A DNA stretch of 64,000 bases from Virgibacillus sp. MSJ-26 (lineage in GTDB: Bacteria > Bacillota > Bacilli > Bacillales > Amphibacillaceae). The DNA lies in the NCBI RefSeq assembly GCF_018918075.1, contig NZ_JAHLPW010000016.1:25375-89374 (forward strand), written 5' to 3'. The position numbers were made by a program, and so were the translations under genes. The notes beneath the pieces were generated by a model. The model had not been told where the DNA came from and ran no database searches. It saw only the letters and a program-made list of their open reading frames with translations. How positions within the stretch are numbered: position 1 is the first letter of the stretch; every line of letters starts with the position of its first letter. This document shows, piece by piece, positions 1 through 10,951 of this stretch.

Positions 1-1
1 A

Positions 2-3000
2 AAGTACGGTAGTTCCTTTAAGGCAGACATGGGTGCCGAAGCAATTCGTAAACTGTTACAAGATATAGATTTAGATAAAGAAGTTGACGCATTAAAAGAA
101 GAGTTGAAAACCGTAACTGGCCAACGTCGTACACGTGCCATCAGAAGATTAGAAGTTATGGAGGCTTTTCGTAATTCTGGTAATGATACGTCTTGGATGG
201 TTCTAGATGTCTTGCCAGTCATCCCACCAGAGATTAGACCAATGGTTCAACTTGATGGTGGTCGTTTTGCAACATCTGATTTGAATGATCTTTATCGTCG
301 GGTTATTAACCGTAATAACCGTCTAAAAAGATTGCTTGATTTAGGCGCACCAGGAATTATTGTGCAAAACGAAAAACGTATGCTCCAAGAATCTGTTGAT
401 GCTTTAATAGATAACGGTCGTCGTGGTCGCCCAGTAACAGGGCCTGGGAACCGTCCGTTGAAGTCTTTATCCCATATGTTGAAAGGGAAGCAAGGACGTT
501 TTCGTCAAAACCTACTTGGTAAACGTGTAGACTACTCAGGTCGTTCTGTTATCGTTGTTGGTCCTCACTTAAAGATGTACCAGTGTGGATTGCCGAAGGA
601 AATGGCACTGGAATTGTTTAAGCCGTTCGTAATGAAAGAATTAGTTGAAAAAGGTGTTGCTCATAACATTAAATCAGCTAAGAGAAAAATAGAACGGGTA
701 AATCCAGAAGTATGGGATGTTCTAGAAGAAGTAATTAAAGAGCATCCAGTCTTATTAAACCGTGCACCAACATTGCATAGATTAGGGATTCAAGCTTTTG
801 AACCTACGTTGGTTGAAGGCCGAGCTATTCGTTTACACCCACTTGTATGTACTGCTTATAATGCGGACTTTGACGGGGACCAAATGGCTGTGCACGTGCC
901 ATTATCTGCAGAAGCGCAAGCGGAAGCACGTATTTTAATGCTATCTGCTCAAAATATACTAAACCCTAAGGATGGAAAGCCAGTTGTAACCCCTTCTCAG
1001 GATATGGTACTTGGTAACTATTATTTAACCCTAGAAAGAGAAGGCGCATTAGGTGAAGGGCGCATTTTCAAAGATGTTAATGAGGCCTTAATGGCTTATC
1101 AAAATGGTTATGTACATTTGCATACACGTATAGCGATTAAAGCTGAAGGGTTACACAACGAAACCTTTACTGACGAACAACAGAAGAAATTGTTGATGAC
1201 GACAGTAGGTAAGTTGATTTTTAATGAAATTTTACCGGATTCATTTCCATTCATTAATGAACCTACACGTTCTAACCTAGAAGAGCGTACACCAGACAGA
1301 TTTTTCATCGAACATGGTGTTGATGTGAAAGAAGTTATTAAAAATCAAGAGGTAAATACACCATTTAAGAAAGGGTTCTTAGGCGATATAATTGCTGAGA
1401 TTTTCAAGAAATTCAAAATCAGTGAAACTTCTAAAATGCTTGATCGCATGAAGGATTTAGGATTTAGCTATTCGACAAGAGCCGGTATGACTGTAGGTGT
1501 ATCTGATATTGTCGTTTTACCAGAAAAGCAAAAAATGCTTGATGAAGGTGAAAAGAAAGTTGATAACGTGTTAAAACAGTTCCGCCGTGGTTTAATTACG
1601 GAGGAAGAGCGTTATGATCGAGTTATCTCAATCTGGTCACAGGTTAAAGATGATATTCAAGATAAATTGATGGACTCACTTGACCATTTAAATCCTATAT
1701 ATATGATGAGTGACTCTGGTGCAAGAGGTAACCCGTCCAATTTTACGCAACTTGCAGGAATGCGTGGACTAATGGCTAACCCGGCTGGACGTATTATTGA
1801 ATTACCTATTAAATCAAGTTTCCGTGAAGGTTTAACAGTTCTAGAGTACTTTATTTCTACACACGGAGCGCGTAAAGGATTGGCGGATACAGCACTTAAG
1901 ACAGCGGACTCAGGTTATCTAACAAGAAGACTTGTTGATGTTGCTCAGGATGTTATTGTACGTGAAACAGATTGCGGCACAGACCGTGGTTTGAAAGTAA
2001 CGACATTGACAGAAGGTGCTGAGGTCATTGAACCATTACTTGATCGTTTAGTCGGCCGTACGTTGTTTGAAACAATTAAAGACCCACAAACAGGTGAAGT
2101 CATTGTTGAAGCGGATGAAGTGATTTCTGAGGATCAAGCAAAACAAGTTATTGATGCAGGCATCGAAGAAGCAACCATTCGCAGTGCCTTTACTTGTAAC
2201 ACAAAACATGGAGTATGTAAGAAGTGTTACGGTAGAAACCTTGCAACTGGTGACGAGGTTGAAGTCGGCGAAGCAGTTGGAATCATCGCTGCTCAGTCTA
2301 TTGGAGAACCAGGTACACAGCTTACAATGCGTACTTTCCACACGGGTGGAGTTGCTGGAGACGATATTACTCAAGGTTTACCGCGTATTCAAGAGTTGTT
2401 TGAAGCGAGAAACCCTAAAGGTAAAGCTGTCATTACAGAAATCCATGGAAAAGTTCAAGAAATTGAGGAAATTAAAGATAAACATGAAATCGTCATCCAA
2501 GGTGATGTGGAAGAGAAAAAGTATACCGTGCCGTATAACGCTCGTCTAAAAGTGACTGTTGGTGATGATGTTGAAGCAGGACAAAGATTAACTGAAGGGT
2601 CAATTGATCCTAAAGAACTCTTACGTGTTAAAGGCGTTGAAGGAGTTCAACAATACCTGTTACGTGAAGTTCAACGTGTTTACCGTATGCAAGGTGTTGA
2701 AATCGGTGATAAACACGTCGAAGTTATGGTTCGTCAAATGCTACGTAAAATCCGTGTCGTTGATGCTGGTGATACAGATGTTCTTCCTGGTTCATTGCTT
2801 GAAGTTCATCAATTTAAAGAAGCCAACCAAAAAACACTTTCTAAAGAGCTGCAACCAGCTGTTGGAAAACCTGTTTTACTCGGAATTACGAAAGCGTCGC
2901 TTGAAACGGATTCATTCTTATCAGCTGCTTCATTCCAGGAGACAACACGTGTCCTAACAGATGCAGCTATTAAAGGAAAGCAGGATAAACTTCTTGGATT

Positions 3001-3139
3001 AAAAGAGAACGTCATTATCGGTAAACTTGTGCCAGCAGGTACGGGAATGCAAAGATATCGTAAAATTGAAGTTCCAAGCGTAGACGTGACAGAAGAGGAT
3101 ACTCAAGAAGCAGTGGAAACAGAAGAAACAGTGAGATAA
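2..3139 (+). CDS. rpoC: DNA-directed RNA polymerase subunit beta' (5' end outside window)
   Basis: Catalytic beta' subunit of RNA polymerase. The frame is open from the first bases of the window with no start or stop, so the N-terminal part of about 150 residues, including the first zinc site, lies upstream. The Mg-binding motif NADFDGD is encoded at 860-880. The second zinc cluster is visible as DCGTDRG near 1970 and [11 protein letters not shown] near 2194-2228. The trigger-loop/bridge region [19 protein letters not shown] lies near 2293-2349. The C-terminus is acidic and ends just before a strong hairpin terminator, so rpoBC transcription probably stops there. Nothing suggests disruption. 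The identity is certain; only the upstream boundary is unknown. Confidence 0.98.
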   Translation, partial: KYGSSFKADMGAEAIRKLLQDIDLDKEVDALKEELKTVTGQRRTRAIRRLEVMEAFRNSGNDTSWMVLDVLPVIPPEIRPMVQLDGGRFATSDLNDLYRRVINRNNRLKRLLDLGAPGIIVQNEKRMLQESVDALIDNGRRGRPVTGPGNRPLKSLSHMLKGKQGRFRQNLLGKRVDYSGRSVIVVGPHLKMYQCGLPKEMALELFKPFVMKELVEKGVAHNIKSAKRKIERVNPEVWDVLEEVIKEHPVLLNRAPTLHRLGIQAFEPTLVEGRAIRLHPLVCTAYNADFDGDQMAVHVPLSAEAQAEARILMLSAQNILNPKDGKPVVTPSQDMVLGNYYLTLEREGALGEGRIFKDVNEALMAYQNGYVHLHTRIAIKAEGLHNETFTDEQQKKLLMTTVGKLIFNEILPDSFPFINEPTRSNLEERTPDRFFIEHGVDVKEVIKNQEVNTPFKKGFLGDIIAEIFKKFKISETSKMLDRMKDLGFSYSTRAGMTVGVSDIVVLPEKQKMLDEGEKKVDNVLKQFRRGLITEEERYDRVISIWSQVKDDIQDKLMDSLDHLNPIYMMSDSGARGNPSNFTQLAGMRGLMANPAGRIIELPIKSSFREGLTVLEYFISTHGARKGLADTALKTADSGYLTRRLVDVAQDVIVRETDCGTDRGLKVTTLTEGAEVIEPLLDRLVGRTLFETIKDPQTGEVIVEADEVISEDQAKQVIDAGIEEATIRSAFTCNTKHGVCKKCYGRNLATGDEVEVGEAVGIIAAQSIGEPGTQLTMRTFHTGGVAGDDITQGLPRIQELFEARNPKGKAVITEIHGKVQEIEEIKDKHEIVIQGDVEEKKYTVPYNARLKVTVGDDVEAGQRLTEGSIDPKELLRVKGVEGVQQYLLREVQRVYRMQGVEIGDKHVEVMVRQMLRKIRVVDAGDTDVLPGSLLEVHQFKEANQKTLSKELQPAVGKPVLLGITKASLETDSFLSAASFQETTRVLTDAAIKGKQDKLLGLKENVIIGKLVPAGTGMQRYRKIEVPSVDVTEEDTQEAVETEETVR

Positions 3140-3280
3140 GAAAAGCGAAAGCGACTTGGTCACCTCCGACAAGCTTAAGCAAGGAATCGTCGTGGCGGTT
3201 TTATGCCACAGAGATTAACTGCTTAAGTCCTCGAGGAGGTAGTCGCTGTAGCTAGACAATAAGAAAAGCGAAAGCGACTT
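3138..3280. repeat. Intergenic palindromic element bounded by a 20-bp direct repeat
   Basis: An identical 20-bp sequence (aagaaaagcgaaagcgactt) occurs at 3138-3157 and 3261-3280. Between them are nested inverted repeats: ACCTCC with GGAGGT, and GCTTAAG with CTTAAGC, plus a central hairpin. It begins at the rpoC stop codon and ends before the rpoC terminator. It encodes nothing. It resembles the structured intergenic repeats common in Bacillaceae genomes; the family assignment is from memory, not from a search. Confidence 0.65.
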
Positions 3281-3295
3281 TTCAAATAGTGATTC

Positions 3296-3345
3296 AGGAA
3301 AAGAAATCGGATGAATTTCTCTCCGATTTCTTTTCCTAATTCAAT
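3296..3345 (+). terminator. Rho-independent terminator after rpoC
   Basis: A perfect 16-bp stem (3296-3311 with 3322-3337) closes a 10-nt loop and is followed by a T-rich stretch. It separates rpoC from the promoter of ybxF. Confidence 0.85.
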
Positions 3346-3383
3346 TTTTAATTTAATAAATCACGATTTCTATCAATTATAGG

Positions 3384-3412
3384 TTGACATTAAAAAATAA
3401 CAGTGATAATAT
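3384..3412 (+). promoter_or_regulatory. Sigma-A promoter of ybxF-rpsL-rpsG-fusA
   Basis: TTGACA at 3384-3389 and TAATAT at 3407-3412 are 17 bp apart. The pair sits about 45 bp upstream of the ybxF start codon and just after the rpoC terminator. Confidence 0.75.
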
Positions 3413-3457
3413 ATTCAAGGTACTTCGAAACGTGACTGTTACTTTGGAGGATATAGT

Positions 3458-3709
3458 ATGTCTTATGAAAAAGTGGCTGCAGTCAGATCTAAAATAGTCA
3501 TCGGGCTTAAAGAAACCCTTAAAGCTATGAAAAATGACGAAATAAGTGAAGTTATTATAGCTGAAGATGCTGATCAGTTTATAACAAGCCAAGTAGAACA
3601 ACTAGCTGAAGTACTGGACATTCAATGTCTTAAAGTGAACTCTAAGAAAAGACTAGGAGCCGCCTGTGGCATAGATGTTGCTACGTCAACGGTTGCGATA
3701 AGGAAATAA
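3458..3709 (+). CDS. ybxF: L7Ae-family ribosomal/K-turn-binding protein YbxF
   Basis: An 83-residue protein of the L7Ae/L30e family, which binds kink-turn RNA; in B. subtilis the protein associates with ribosomes. The family core with VIIAEDAD and KKRLGAACGIDVA is visible. The start is ATG with GGAGG 8 bases upstream. It is the first gene after the promoter at 3384 and precedes rpsL, the usual Bacillus position between rpoC and rpsL. The length matches the family. A kink-turn target in a nearby leader is possible but I could not identify one. Confidence 0.93.
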   Translation: MSYEKVAAVRSKIVIGLKETLKAMKNDEISEVIIAEDADQFITSQVEQLAEVLDIQCLKVNSKKRLGAACGIDVATSTVAIRK

Positions 3710-3845
3710 TGGCCTTGGCAGTAAAAACTTGCGAAAGCCCTGTTTTTTTGATTTTAAATGAACCACCTGGATGTGTGGTCTTACAAAAAACAACTTATTA
3801 CCTAGTTTTATAATTAATAACCAACTAAGGGAAGGGGGAAATAAT

Positions 3846-4259
3846 ATGCCTACAATTAACCAACTTATTCGTAAAGGTCGTGTAAGCAAGTCAAAAGCAT
3901 CTGACTCACCAGCATTGAGCAGAAACTACAATACTTTTAAGAAGAAAGTTACGACTGTTAATTCGCCACAAAAACGTGGTGTATGTACCCGTGTTGGTAC
4001 ATTGACTCCTAGGAAACCGAACTCAGCACTACGTAAATATGCACGTGTGCGTCTTTCTAACAACATGGAGGTAACAGCTTACATCCCAGGTATTGGACAC
4101 AATCTACAAGAACACAGTGTAGTATTACTACGTGGAGGTCGTGTTAAAGACTTACCTGGTGTTCGTTATCACGTTGTTCGTGGAGCACTTGATGCTGCTG
4201 GTGTTGAAGGACGTATGCAAGGACGTTCTAAATACGGAGCTAAAAAACCTAAGAAATAA
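3846..4259 (+). CDS. rpsL: Ribosomal protein S12 with Arg56 (streptomycin-resistance type substitution)
   Basis: S12 is a decoding-centre protein of the 30S subunit; 137 residues, the usual length. I chose ATG 3846, preceded by GGGAAGGGGG, over an in-frame ATG 75 bases upstream because the protein then begins [10 protein letters not shown] as in relatives. The highly conserved loop that normally reads [11 protein letters not shown] reads [11 protein letters not shown] here: codon 56 (4011-4013) is AGG, Arg. This corresponds to E. coli Lys43 (Lys42 in mature numbering) and B. subtilis Lys56, where Lys to Arg gives high-level streptomycin resistance without loss of accuracy. The second resistance loop ([11 protein letters not shown]) is wild type. 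Identity certain; phenotype inferred. Confidence 0.97.
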   Translation: MPTINQLIRKGRVSKSKASDSPALSRNYNTFKKKVTTVNSPQKRGVCTRVGTLTPRKPNSALRKYARVRLSNNMEVTAYIPGIGHNLQEHSVVLLRGGRVKDLPGVRYHVVRGALDAAGVEGRMQGRSKYGAKKPKK

Positions 4260-4298
4260 GCATATAGCAACTCAAATTGAAAGAAAGGAGGGGGACAT

Positions 4299-4769
4299 AT
4301 GCCACGTAAAGGACCAGTACCTAAGCGCGATGTCTTACCAGATCCACTTTATAATTCAAAATTAGTGACTCGTTTAATTAACCAAATCATGATAGATGGT
4401 AAGCGAGGTAAAGCACAAAAGTTACTTTATAAAGCTTTTGAACTTGTTCAAGAAAGAAGCGGTCAAAATGCAATGGAAGTATTTGAACAAGCAATGAAGA
4501 ATGTTATGCCTGTACTTGAAGTTAGGGCACGTCGTGTTGGTGGATCAAACTACCAAGTACCGATGGAAGTTCGTCCAGAACGACGTCAAGCTCTAGGCTT
4601 ACGTTATATTGTTAACTATTCACGTCTTCGCGGTGAAAAATCAATGGAAGAGCGTCTAGCGAATGAAATTCTAGATGCTTCTAATAACACAGGAGCCGCA
4701 GTAAGAAAACGTGAAGAATTGCATAAAATGGCAGAAGCTAACAAAGCATTTGCTCACTATCGTTGGTAA
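4299..4769 (+). CDS. rpsG: Ribosomal protein S7
   Basis: S7 nucleates assembly of the 30S head by binding the 3' major domain of 16S rRNA. The 156 residues and the opening [15 protein letters not shown] match the bacterial family, including the conserved VGGSNYQVP segment. ATG 4299 follows AAAGGAGGGGG at ideal spacing. It lies 39 bases after rpsL and 48 before fusA, the str-operon order. In E. coli S7 represses this operon; whether it does so here cannot be judged from sequence. Confidence 0.97.
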   Translation: MPRKGPVPKRDVLPDPLYNSKLVTRLINQIMIDGKRGKAQKLLYKAFELVQERSGQNAMEVFEQAMKNVMPVLEVRARRVGGSNYQVPMEVRPERRQALGLRYIVNYSRLRGEKSMEERLANEILDASNNTGAAVRKREELHKMAEANKAFAHYRW

Positions 4770-4817
4770 TTCATTAAATAATTATAAAAATATATATGTT
4801 AGAAAGGAGAAGAATAC

Positions 4818-6896
4818 ATGGCAAGAGAGTTCTCCTTGGAAAAGACACGCAACATTGGTATTATGGCTCACATTGATGCAGGTAAAACCACTACAACTGA
4901 GCGTATTCTTTTCTATACAGGACGCATTCATAAAATTGGAGAAACACATGAAGGTGCTTCACAAATGGACTGGATGGAGCAAGAGCAAGAACGTGGTATA
5001 ACAATCACTTCTGCTGCGACAACAGCTCAATGGAAGAACCACCGCATTAATATTATCGATACACCAGGTCACGTGGACTTTACAGTTGAAGTTGAGCGTT
5101 CACTTCGCGTACTTGATAGTGCGGTAACTGTTCTTGATGCTCAGTCAGGTGTTGAACCACAGACTGAAACAGTATGGCGTCAAGCAACGACTTATGGTGT
5201 ACCAAGAGTAGTATTTATTAACAAAATGGATAAAATCGGTGCTGACTTTCTTTATGCAACAAGCACTTTAAAAGACCGTCTTGGAGCAAACGCTCATCCT
5301 ATTCAGATGCCAATTGGTGCTGAAGATGAATTTGACGGAATTATTGACTTGATTGAAATGGAAGCACACTTCTACCTTGATGATTTAGGAACAAGAGATG
5401 AAGCACGTGAAATTCCTGACGAATACAAAGAACAAGCAGAAAAACTACGTGGAGATCTAATCGAATCTGTAGCAGATGTAAATGAAGATCTAATGATGAA
5501 ATACCTAGAAGGTGAAGAAATCACCAATGAAGAGCTTAAACAAGCAATTCGCCAGGCTACATTAGATGTTGAGTTTTATCCTGTATTCTGCGGTTCAGCA
5601 TTTAAAAACAAAGGTGTTCAACTTCTTCTTGACGGAGTTATCGAATATCTTCCAGCGCCAACTGATGTACCACCAATCGAAGGTATCCTACCAGGTACTG
5701 ACGAAGAGACAACACGTGAGGCAGACGATAAAGCACCGTTCTCTGCATTAGCTTTTAAAGTAATGACAGACCCATATGTTGGTAAGCTTACATTCTTCCG
5801 TGTTTACTCAGGGACATTGGATTCTGGTTCTTATGTTCTTAACTCAGTAAAAGATAAACGTGAACGTGTAGGTAGAATTCTACAAATGCACGCAAACTCA
5901 CGTGAAGAGATCTCAACAATTCACTGTGGTGATATCGCGGCTGCTGTTGGGCTTAAAGATACAGCAACAGGTGATACACTTTGTGATGAGAAAAGCCCAG
6001 TTATCTTAGAGTCAATGGAATTCCCTGAACCAGTTATCGGTGTTGCAATTGAGCCGAAAACTAAAGGTGATCAAGATAAGATGGGGATTGCTTTAGCTAA
6101 ATTAGCTGAAGAAGATCCGACATTTACAACCGAAACGAATGCTGAGACAGGTCAAACAATTATTTCTGGAATGGGTGAACTTCACCTAGATGTTATTGTT
6201 AACCGTCTAAAAGCAGAATTTAAAGTGGAAGCTAACGTTGGAGCACCACAAGTTGCTTACCGTGAAACATTCCGCAGTTCTGCAAAAGCTGAAGGTAAAT
6301 TCATTCGTCAATCTGGTGGACGTGGACAATATGGTCACGTTTGGGTTGAGTTTGAACCTGGTGAAGAAGGTTCAGGATTTGAATTTGAAAATAAAATCGT
6401 TGGTGGGGTTGTACCACGTGAATACATTCCATCTGTTGAAGAGGGTATTAGAGAAGCAACAGAAAATGGTGTATTAGCTGGATACCCATTAATCGACATC
6501 AAAGCAACTCTATATGATGGAAGTTATCATGATGTTGACTCTAACGAAATGGCATTTAAAATTGCTGGTTCAATGGCGCTTCGTTCAGCCAAAGACAAAT
6601 GTAATCCAGTACTTCTAGAACCAATGATGAAAGTTGAAATTGTAATTCCGGAAGAGTACATGGGAGACATTATGGGTGACGTGACTTCTCGTCGCGGACG
6701 TGTGGAAGGTATGGAAGCACGTGGACCTGCACAACTTGTAAAAGGATTTGTACCACTTTCTGAGATGTTTGGTTATGCAACAGCATTACGTTCTAACACA
6801 CAAGGACGTGGAACTTTCACAATGGTATTCGACCACTATGAAGAAGTACCGAAGAGCATTTCTGAAGAAATTATTAAGAAAAATGCTGGTGAATAA
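4818..6896 (+). CDS. fusA: Elongation factor G
   Basis: Translocase GTPase, 692 residues. The P-loop AHIDAGKTT is at about residues 17-25, the G3 motif DTPGH near residue 81 and NKMD near residue 140. Domains II-V follow, including the domain IV segment with the HVWVEFEPG motif. The start ATG has GAAAGGAG upstream. It is the third gene of the str operon and is followed by a 117-bp spacer before tuf. Complete and unremarkable. There is a single fusA-like gene here, so no paralogue question arises within the window. Confidence 0.98.
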   Translation: MAREFSLEKTRNIGIMAHIDAGKTTTTERILFYTGRIHKIGETHEGASQMDWMEQEQERGITITSAATTAQWKNHRINIIDTPGHVDFTVEVERSLRVLDSAVTVLDAQSGVEPQTETVWRQATTYGVPRVVFINKMDKIGADFLYATSTLKDRLGANAHPIQMPIGAEDEFDGIIDLIEMEAHFYLDDLGTRDEAREIPDEYKEQAEKLRGDLIESVADVNEDLMMKYLEGEEITNEELKQAIRQATLDVEFYPVFCGSAFKNKGVQLLLDGVIEYLPAPTDVPPIEGILPGTDEETTREADDKAPFSALAFKVMTDPYVGKLTFFRVYSGTLDSGSYVLNSVKDKRERVGRILQMHANSREEISTIHCGDIAAAVGLKDTATGDTLCDEKSPVILESMEFPEPVIGVAIEPKTKGDQDKMGIALAKLAEEDPTFTTETNAETGQTIISGMGELHLDVIVNRLKAEFKVEANVGAPQVAYRETFRSSAKAEGKFIRQSGGRGQYGHVWVEFEPGEEGSGFEFENKIVGGVVPREYIPSVEEGIREATENGVLAGYPLIDIKATLYDGSYHDVDSNEMAFKIAGSMALRSAKDKCNPVLLEPMMKVEIVIPEEYMGDIMGDVTSRRGRVEGMEARGPAQLVKGFVPLSEMFGYATALRSNTQGRGTFTMVFDHYEEVPKSISEEIIKKNAGE

Positions 6897-6936
6897 TTGA
6901 TTTTTTTACGAATCTGAAGTATAACATTATTTAAGG

Positions 6937-6967
6937 ACTAAGAAACGATATCAGACTTTTTCTTAGT
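6937..6967 (+). other. Stem-loop in the fusA-tuf spacer
   Basis: ACTAAGAAA (6937-6945) pairs with TTTCTTAGT (6959-6967) around a 13-nt loop, 47 bases before tuf. It lacks a proper T-run, so it may be an RNA-processing or leader structure rather than a terminator. Function unknown. Confidence 0.45.
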
Positions 6968-7013
6968 TAAAATATATTAAAAAATGCTTTTACTTATTAA
7001 AGGAGGAACTATA

Positions 7014-8204
7014 ATGGCTAGAGAAAAATTCGATCGCTCTAAATCGCACGTAAATATTGGAACAATCGGTCACGTTGACCATGGAAAAACTACATTAACA
7101 GCTGCTATTACAACTGTAATGCATAAAGTCCAAGGTACTGAAGGTGCTATGGCATACGATCAAATCGATGGTGCACCAGAAGAAAAAGAACGTGGAATTA
7201 CAATTGCAACATCCCACGTTGAGTATGAGACAGATACTCGTCACTATGCACACGTTGACTGCCCAGGACACGCTGACTATGTTAAAAACATGATTACTGG
7301 TGCTGCACAAATGGACGGTGCTATTCTAGTAGTATCTTCTGCTGATGGCCCAATGCCACAAACTCGTGAGCACATCTTGCTTTCACGTAACGTTGGAGTA
7401 CCTGCAATCGTTGTATTCCTTAACAAAACAGACATGGTTGACGATGAAGAGCTTCTTGAGCTTGTTGAAATGGAAGTACGTGACCTACTAACTGAGTATG
7501 ACTTCCCAGGTGATGACGTACCAGTAGTTGCAGGTTCTGCTCTTAAAGCACTTGAAGGCGATGAAGAATACGAGCAAAAGATTGTTGAACTAATGAACGC
7601 TGTTGATGAGTATATCCCTACTCCTGAGCGTGACACTGACAAGCCATTCATGATGCCTGTTGAGGACGTATTCACAATCACTGGTCGTGGAACAGTTGCT
7701 ACAGGTCGTGTTGAGCGTGGTCAAGTTAAAGTTGGTGAAGAAGTTGAAATCATCGGCATGAACGAATCAGCTATGAAGACAACAGTTACTGGTGTTGAAA
7801 TGTTCCGTAAGCTTCTAGACTATGCTGAAGCTGGAGATAACATTGGTGCACTATTACGTGGTGTAGACCGTGAAGATATCAGCCGTGGTCAAGTTCTTGC
7901 TAAGCCAGGATCTATTACTCCACACACTCGTTTCAAATCAGAAGTTTATGTTCTATCAAAAGAAGAAGGTGGACGTCATACTCCATTCTTCCAAAACTAC
8001 CGCCCACAGTTCTACTTCCGTACAACTGATGTAACTGGAGTTATTGAACTTCCAGAAGGCGTAGAAATGGTAATGCCTGGCGATAACATCGAAATGACTG
8101 TAGAGCTTATTTCACCAATCGCTATTGAAGATGGTACACGTTTCTCTATCCGTGAAGGTGGACGTACTGTTGGATCAGGCGTTGTAACTACTATTGAAAA
8201 ATAA
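7014..8204 (+). CDS. tuf: Elongation factor Tu
   Basis: EF-Tu, 396 residues, delivers aminoacyl-tRNA to the ribosome. The P-loop GHVDHGKT is at residues 19-26, DCPGHADY near residue 81 and NKTD near residue 136. ATG 7014 is preceded by AAAGGAGGAAC; an in-frame ATG 30 bases upstream has no ribosome binding site and is rejected. The codon choice is strongly optimised, as expected for one of the most expressed genes. A hairpin terminator follows immediately, so str transcription likely ends here. Confidence 0.98.
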   Translation: MAREKFDRSKSHVNIGTIGHVDHGKTTLTAAITTVMHKVQGTEGAMAYDQIDGAPEEKERGITIATSHVEYETDTRHYAHVDCPGHADYVKNMITGAAQMDGAILVVSSADGPMPQTREHILLSRNVGVPAIVVFLNKTDMVDDEELLELVEMEVRDLLTEYDFPGDDVPVVAGSALKALEGDEEYEQKIVELMNAVDEYIPTPERDTDKPFMMPVEDVFTITGRGTVATGRVERGQVKVGEEVEIIGMNESAMKTTVTGVEMFRKLLDYAEAGDNIGALLRGVDREDISRGQVLAKPGSITPHTRFKSEVYVLSKEEGGRHTPFFQNYRPQFYFRTTDVTGVIELPEGVEMVMPGDNIEMTVELISPIAIEDGTRFSIREGGRTVGSGVVTTIEK

Positions 8205-8220
8205 GTAATTCATATAAAAA

Positions 8221-8250
8221 ACGGGCAGTTATTAACTGCCTGTTTTTTCT
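8221..8250 (+). terminator. Rho-independent terminator after tuf
   Basis: A 10-bp stem (8221-8230 with 8234-8243, one G-T pair) with a 3-nt loop is followed by TTTTTT, 17 bases after the tuf stop codon. Confidence 0.85.
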
Positions 8251-8295
8251 TTAAAATATTGAAATACCATGACAGTATTTACAATGAATTATCAT

Positions 8296-8358
8296 TCAAG
8301 ATTTTTTAAGTCTCTTCTCAGCGTGTTTTAATTCCTCAAGCAAAGCTTCAATTTCCAT
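8296..8358 (-). CDS. Possible 20-residue peptide downstream of a decayed gene
   Basis: A short reading frame encodes MEIEALLEELKHAEKRLKKS, a charged amphipathic helix. Its ATG is 4 bases beyond the stop of the decayed frame at 8363, with GGGAGGGAGG about 13 bases upstream. The arrangement would suit translational coupling to the upstream gene when that was intact. I do not recognise it, and it may be a relic or not translated at all. Confidence 0.25.
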   Translation of the reverse strand: MEIEALLEELKHAEKRLKKS

Positions 8359-8362
8359 TTGA

Positions 8363-8950
8363 TTAACAGCCTCCCTCCCCATATCTAACAATTTGATACA
8401 TATTAAAATATGATGAAACCCCAAGGCGATTTAACCATTCCTCTAGCGTTTCATATGGTATTCTGCCTAATTTTACTTTATTTGCTTTCCCCTCAAACTG
8501 ATAGATTATTTTCCTAACAAAATCGGTAGGTGATTTTTGCATGTTGAACAGGGTTTTAAAGTAAGAAACTTGTTCATCATCAACAATCTTTTCAATAACT
8601 TGATTGCTTTGATCGCTAATGTTCGTTCTGTCTAAAATTTCTTTATCCCTTTTAAAAATAGGAAACAGCAGGGTGGGCCAGTTACAAATAGTATTACCAT
8701 TATAAGAAATAAAGCTACACTAGGAGCTAACTTTTTTAAGAAAGGCTCAATATGTTTCTTTACTAGTTAAAATGTCGGTTGCCGTCCCTCTTTCGTGCAC
8801 GAACCACAAGAAAATAGCTCCAAATCGGTATGTAGTTATAATGAAATATATTATAGGTTGAATCAAAAGGTAAAGTATAATCGATTCTCCGATGAAATAA
8901 TATGTTTCAGTTATTAGTGGATGTTTTCTAATCGTGTAATTCCCCTTAAA
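8363..8950 (-). pseudogene. Decayed membrane-protein gene between tuf and rpsJ
   Basis: Read on the minus strand, three overlapping frames form one plausible protein only if two frameshifts are bridged. The first piece (about 8950-8765) encodes a hydrophobic segment ending ...LWFVHERGTATDILTSKE. The second (about 8775-8675) encodes KHIEPFLKKLAPSVALFL and a membrane helix. The third (8719-8363) encodes LLFPIFKRDKEILDRTN and about 80 more residues, ending GEGGC. No start codon is found. The breaks lie near 8765 and at a G-rich run near 8672-8680. Family not recognised. B. subtilis carries an unrelated gene (ybaC) at this place, so the spot tolerates insertions. Confidence 0.6.
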
Positions 8951-9103
8951 TTAATAAAGGCAGACTTATCAGAATTACCTTCACACTATTTTATTTAGGT
9001 GTGAAGTGTACAAGGATTTCACATATTATTGAAAGTGAATTCTGTTAAAGAACATTAATATTTATCTTTTTCGAGATAAACCTAAAAAGATTGACAAAAC
9101 CCC

Positions 9104-9132
9104 TTGCAATCACTGCTAATAGTTTGTATAAT
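9104..9132 (+). promoter_or_regulatory. Upstream sigma-A promoter of the S10 operon
   Basis: TTGCAA (9104-9109) and TATAAT (9127-9132) are 17 bp apart. A second possible -35, TTGACA at 9091-9096, pairs only with the weaker GCTAAT at 9115-9120, 18 bp away. Either would feed the leader and ribosomal genes downstream. Confidence 0.65.
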
Positions 9133-9169
9133 ACATAAATGTGCAATCCTAGTATTTTAATAAAAAAGG

Positions 9170-9198
9170 TTGCATTGACCACATAATTTTATTATACT
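9170..9198 (+). promoter_or_regulatory. Downstream sigma-A promoter of the S10 operon
   Basis: TTGCAT (9170-9175) and TATACT (9193-9198) are 17 bp apart, about 66 bp below the first promoter and just ahead of the leader hairpin. Confidence 0.55.
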
Positions 9199-9226
9199 AT
9201 TAATGTTGGTCACAAATAGCGATGAA

Positions 9227-9638
<412 letters not shown>

Positions 9639-9671
9639 AATATATGATTTAATTATAGGAGGTGCAGACGG

Positions 9672-10304
9672 ATGACGAAAGGAATCTTAGGCCGTAAAAT
9701 CGGCATGACTCAGTTGTTTTCAGAGAACGGTGAACTTGTTCCCGTAACAGTTATTCAAGCTGAGCCAAACGTCGTATTGCAAAAGAGAACAATTGAAAAT
9801 GATGGCTATGAAGCTATTCAAATTGGTTTTGCTGACGAAAAAGAATCACGTACAAACAAAGCGAAAAAAGGTCATGCTGAAAAAGCAAATGTAACACCTA
9901 AGCGCTACGTTCGTGAAATCCGTGATGCTGATCTTGGCGGTTATGAAGTAGGCCAAGAGATTAGCGTTGATGTTTTCGAAACAGGCGATAAAGTTGATGT
10001 GACAGGAACATCTAAAGGTAAAGGTTTCCAAGGTTCAATCAAGCGTCACAATCAATCAACAGGATTTAAAACACACGGTTCTCGTTTCCACAGAACTGGA
10101 GGTTCAATGGGGATGGCAGCTACTCCAGCACGTGTATTCAAAGGTAAAAAACTACCAGGTCAAATGGGTGCTGAAAAAGTTACAATCCAGAACTTAGAAA
10201 TTGTTAACGTGGATACAGAACGTAATCTATTACTTGTAAAAGGTAATGTTCCAGGTGCTAAAAAATCATACGTTACGATTACTAGCGCCATAAAAAATAA
10301 ATAA
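9672..10304 (+). CDS. rplC: Ribosomal protein L3
   Basis: L3 is an early 50S assembly protein that reaches the peptidyl-transferase centre. 210 residues, within one of the B. subtilis length. The N-terminal [11 protein letters not shown] and the glutamine-methylation-site region [24 protein letters not shown] are both present. ATG 9672 follows TAGGAGGTG. It is 33 bases after rpsJ and 23 before rplD. Loop residues linked to tiamulin or linezolid resistance show no obvious oddity by eye. Confidence 0.97.
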   Translation: MTKGILGRKIGMTQLFSENGELVPVTVIQAEPNVVLQKRTIENDGYEAIQIGFADEKESRTNKAKKGHAEKANVTPKRYVREIRDADLGGYEVGQEISVDVFETGDKVDVTGTSKGKGFQGSIKRHNQSTGFKTHGSRFHRTGGSMGMAATPARVFKGKKLPGQMGAEKVTIQNLEIVNVDTERNLLLVKGNVPGAKKSYVTITSAIKNK

Positions 10305-10327
10305 TTCACAGGAAGGGAGGATATGTC

Positions 10328-10951
10328 ATGCCTAAAGTAGCATTATTTAAACAAGACGGTTCAGATGCCGGTGAAATGGAATTAAATGAATCGGTTTTCG
10401 GCATTGAGCCAAACACACATGTTTTACACGAAACAGTCTTAATGCAACGTTCATCATTAAGACAAGGAACTCACAGTGTTAAAAACCGCTCAGAAGTAAG
10501 TGGCGGTGGACGCAAGCCATGGAGACAAAAAGGGACTGGACGTGCACGTCAAGGTTCAATCAGATCACCACAATGGGTTGGCGGTGGCGTTGTTTTTGGT
10601 CCAACTCCACGTAGCTATAGCTATAAACTACCTAAAAAGGTACGTCGTTTAGCGCTTAAATCAGCTCTTTCATCTAAAGTGAAAGAAGATAGTATTATCG
10701 TTTTAGAAAATCTATCTTTTGATGCGCCAAAAACAAAGGAAGTTGTTAATATGCTTAAAGCTTTGAAAGTAGATGAAACAGCTTTAATTGTTACAGCAGA
10801 CCGAAATGAAAATGTAAGTCGATCAGCTAATAACCTCCAAAATGTACATGTTATTTCTGCTAGTCAAGTTAATGCATATGACTTGATCAAGCATGACAAA
10901 TTAATTATTACAAAAGAGGCTGCTGAAAGAGTAGGGGAGGTGCTTTCATAA
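10328..10951 (+). CDS. rplD: Ribosomal protein L4
   Basis: L4 lines the peptide exit tunnel and is the presumed autoregulator of this operon through the leader at 9227. 207 residues, standard for Bacilli. The tunnel loop [21 protein letters not shown] is intact, so no macrolide-type change is seen. ATG 10328 follows GGAAGGGAGG. The stop codon shares one base with the rplW start, indicating translational coupling. Confidence 0.97.
   Translation: MPKVALFKQDGSDAGEMELNESVFGIEPNTHVLHETVLMQRSSLRQGTHSVKNRSEVSGGGRKPWRQKGTGRARQGSIRSPQWVGGGVVFGPTPRSYSYKLPKKVRRLALKSALSSKVKEDSIIVLENLSFDAPKTKEVVNMLKALKVDETALIVTADRNENVSRSANNLQNVHVISASQVNAYDLIKHDKLIITKEAAERVGEVLS

Noticed and set aside
2151..2549. 132-residue frame overlapping rpoC in another frame
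   Set aside because: Shadow frame within a conserved gene; no binding site and no protein-like organisation.
7277..7681. Serine-rich 134-residue frame antisense to tuf
   Set aside because: Shadow of strongly biased codons in a highly expressed gene; no initiation signals.
9091..9132. TTGACA at 9091 as -35 of the TATAAT at 9127
   Set aside because: Spacing is 30 bp; TTGCAA at 9104 gives the proper 17 bp.
10580..10600. Change in the L4 tunnel loop (QWVGGG instead of QWRGGG) as macrolide resistance
   Set aside because: The GTGRAR loop itself is intact and the position appears variable among Bacilli, so I do not read it as a resistance change.
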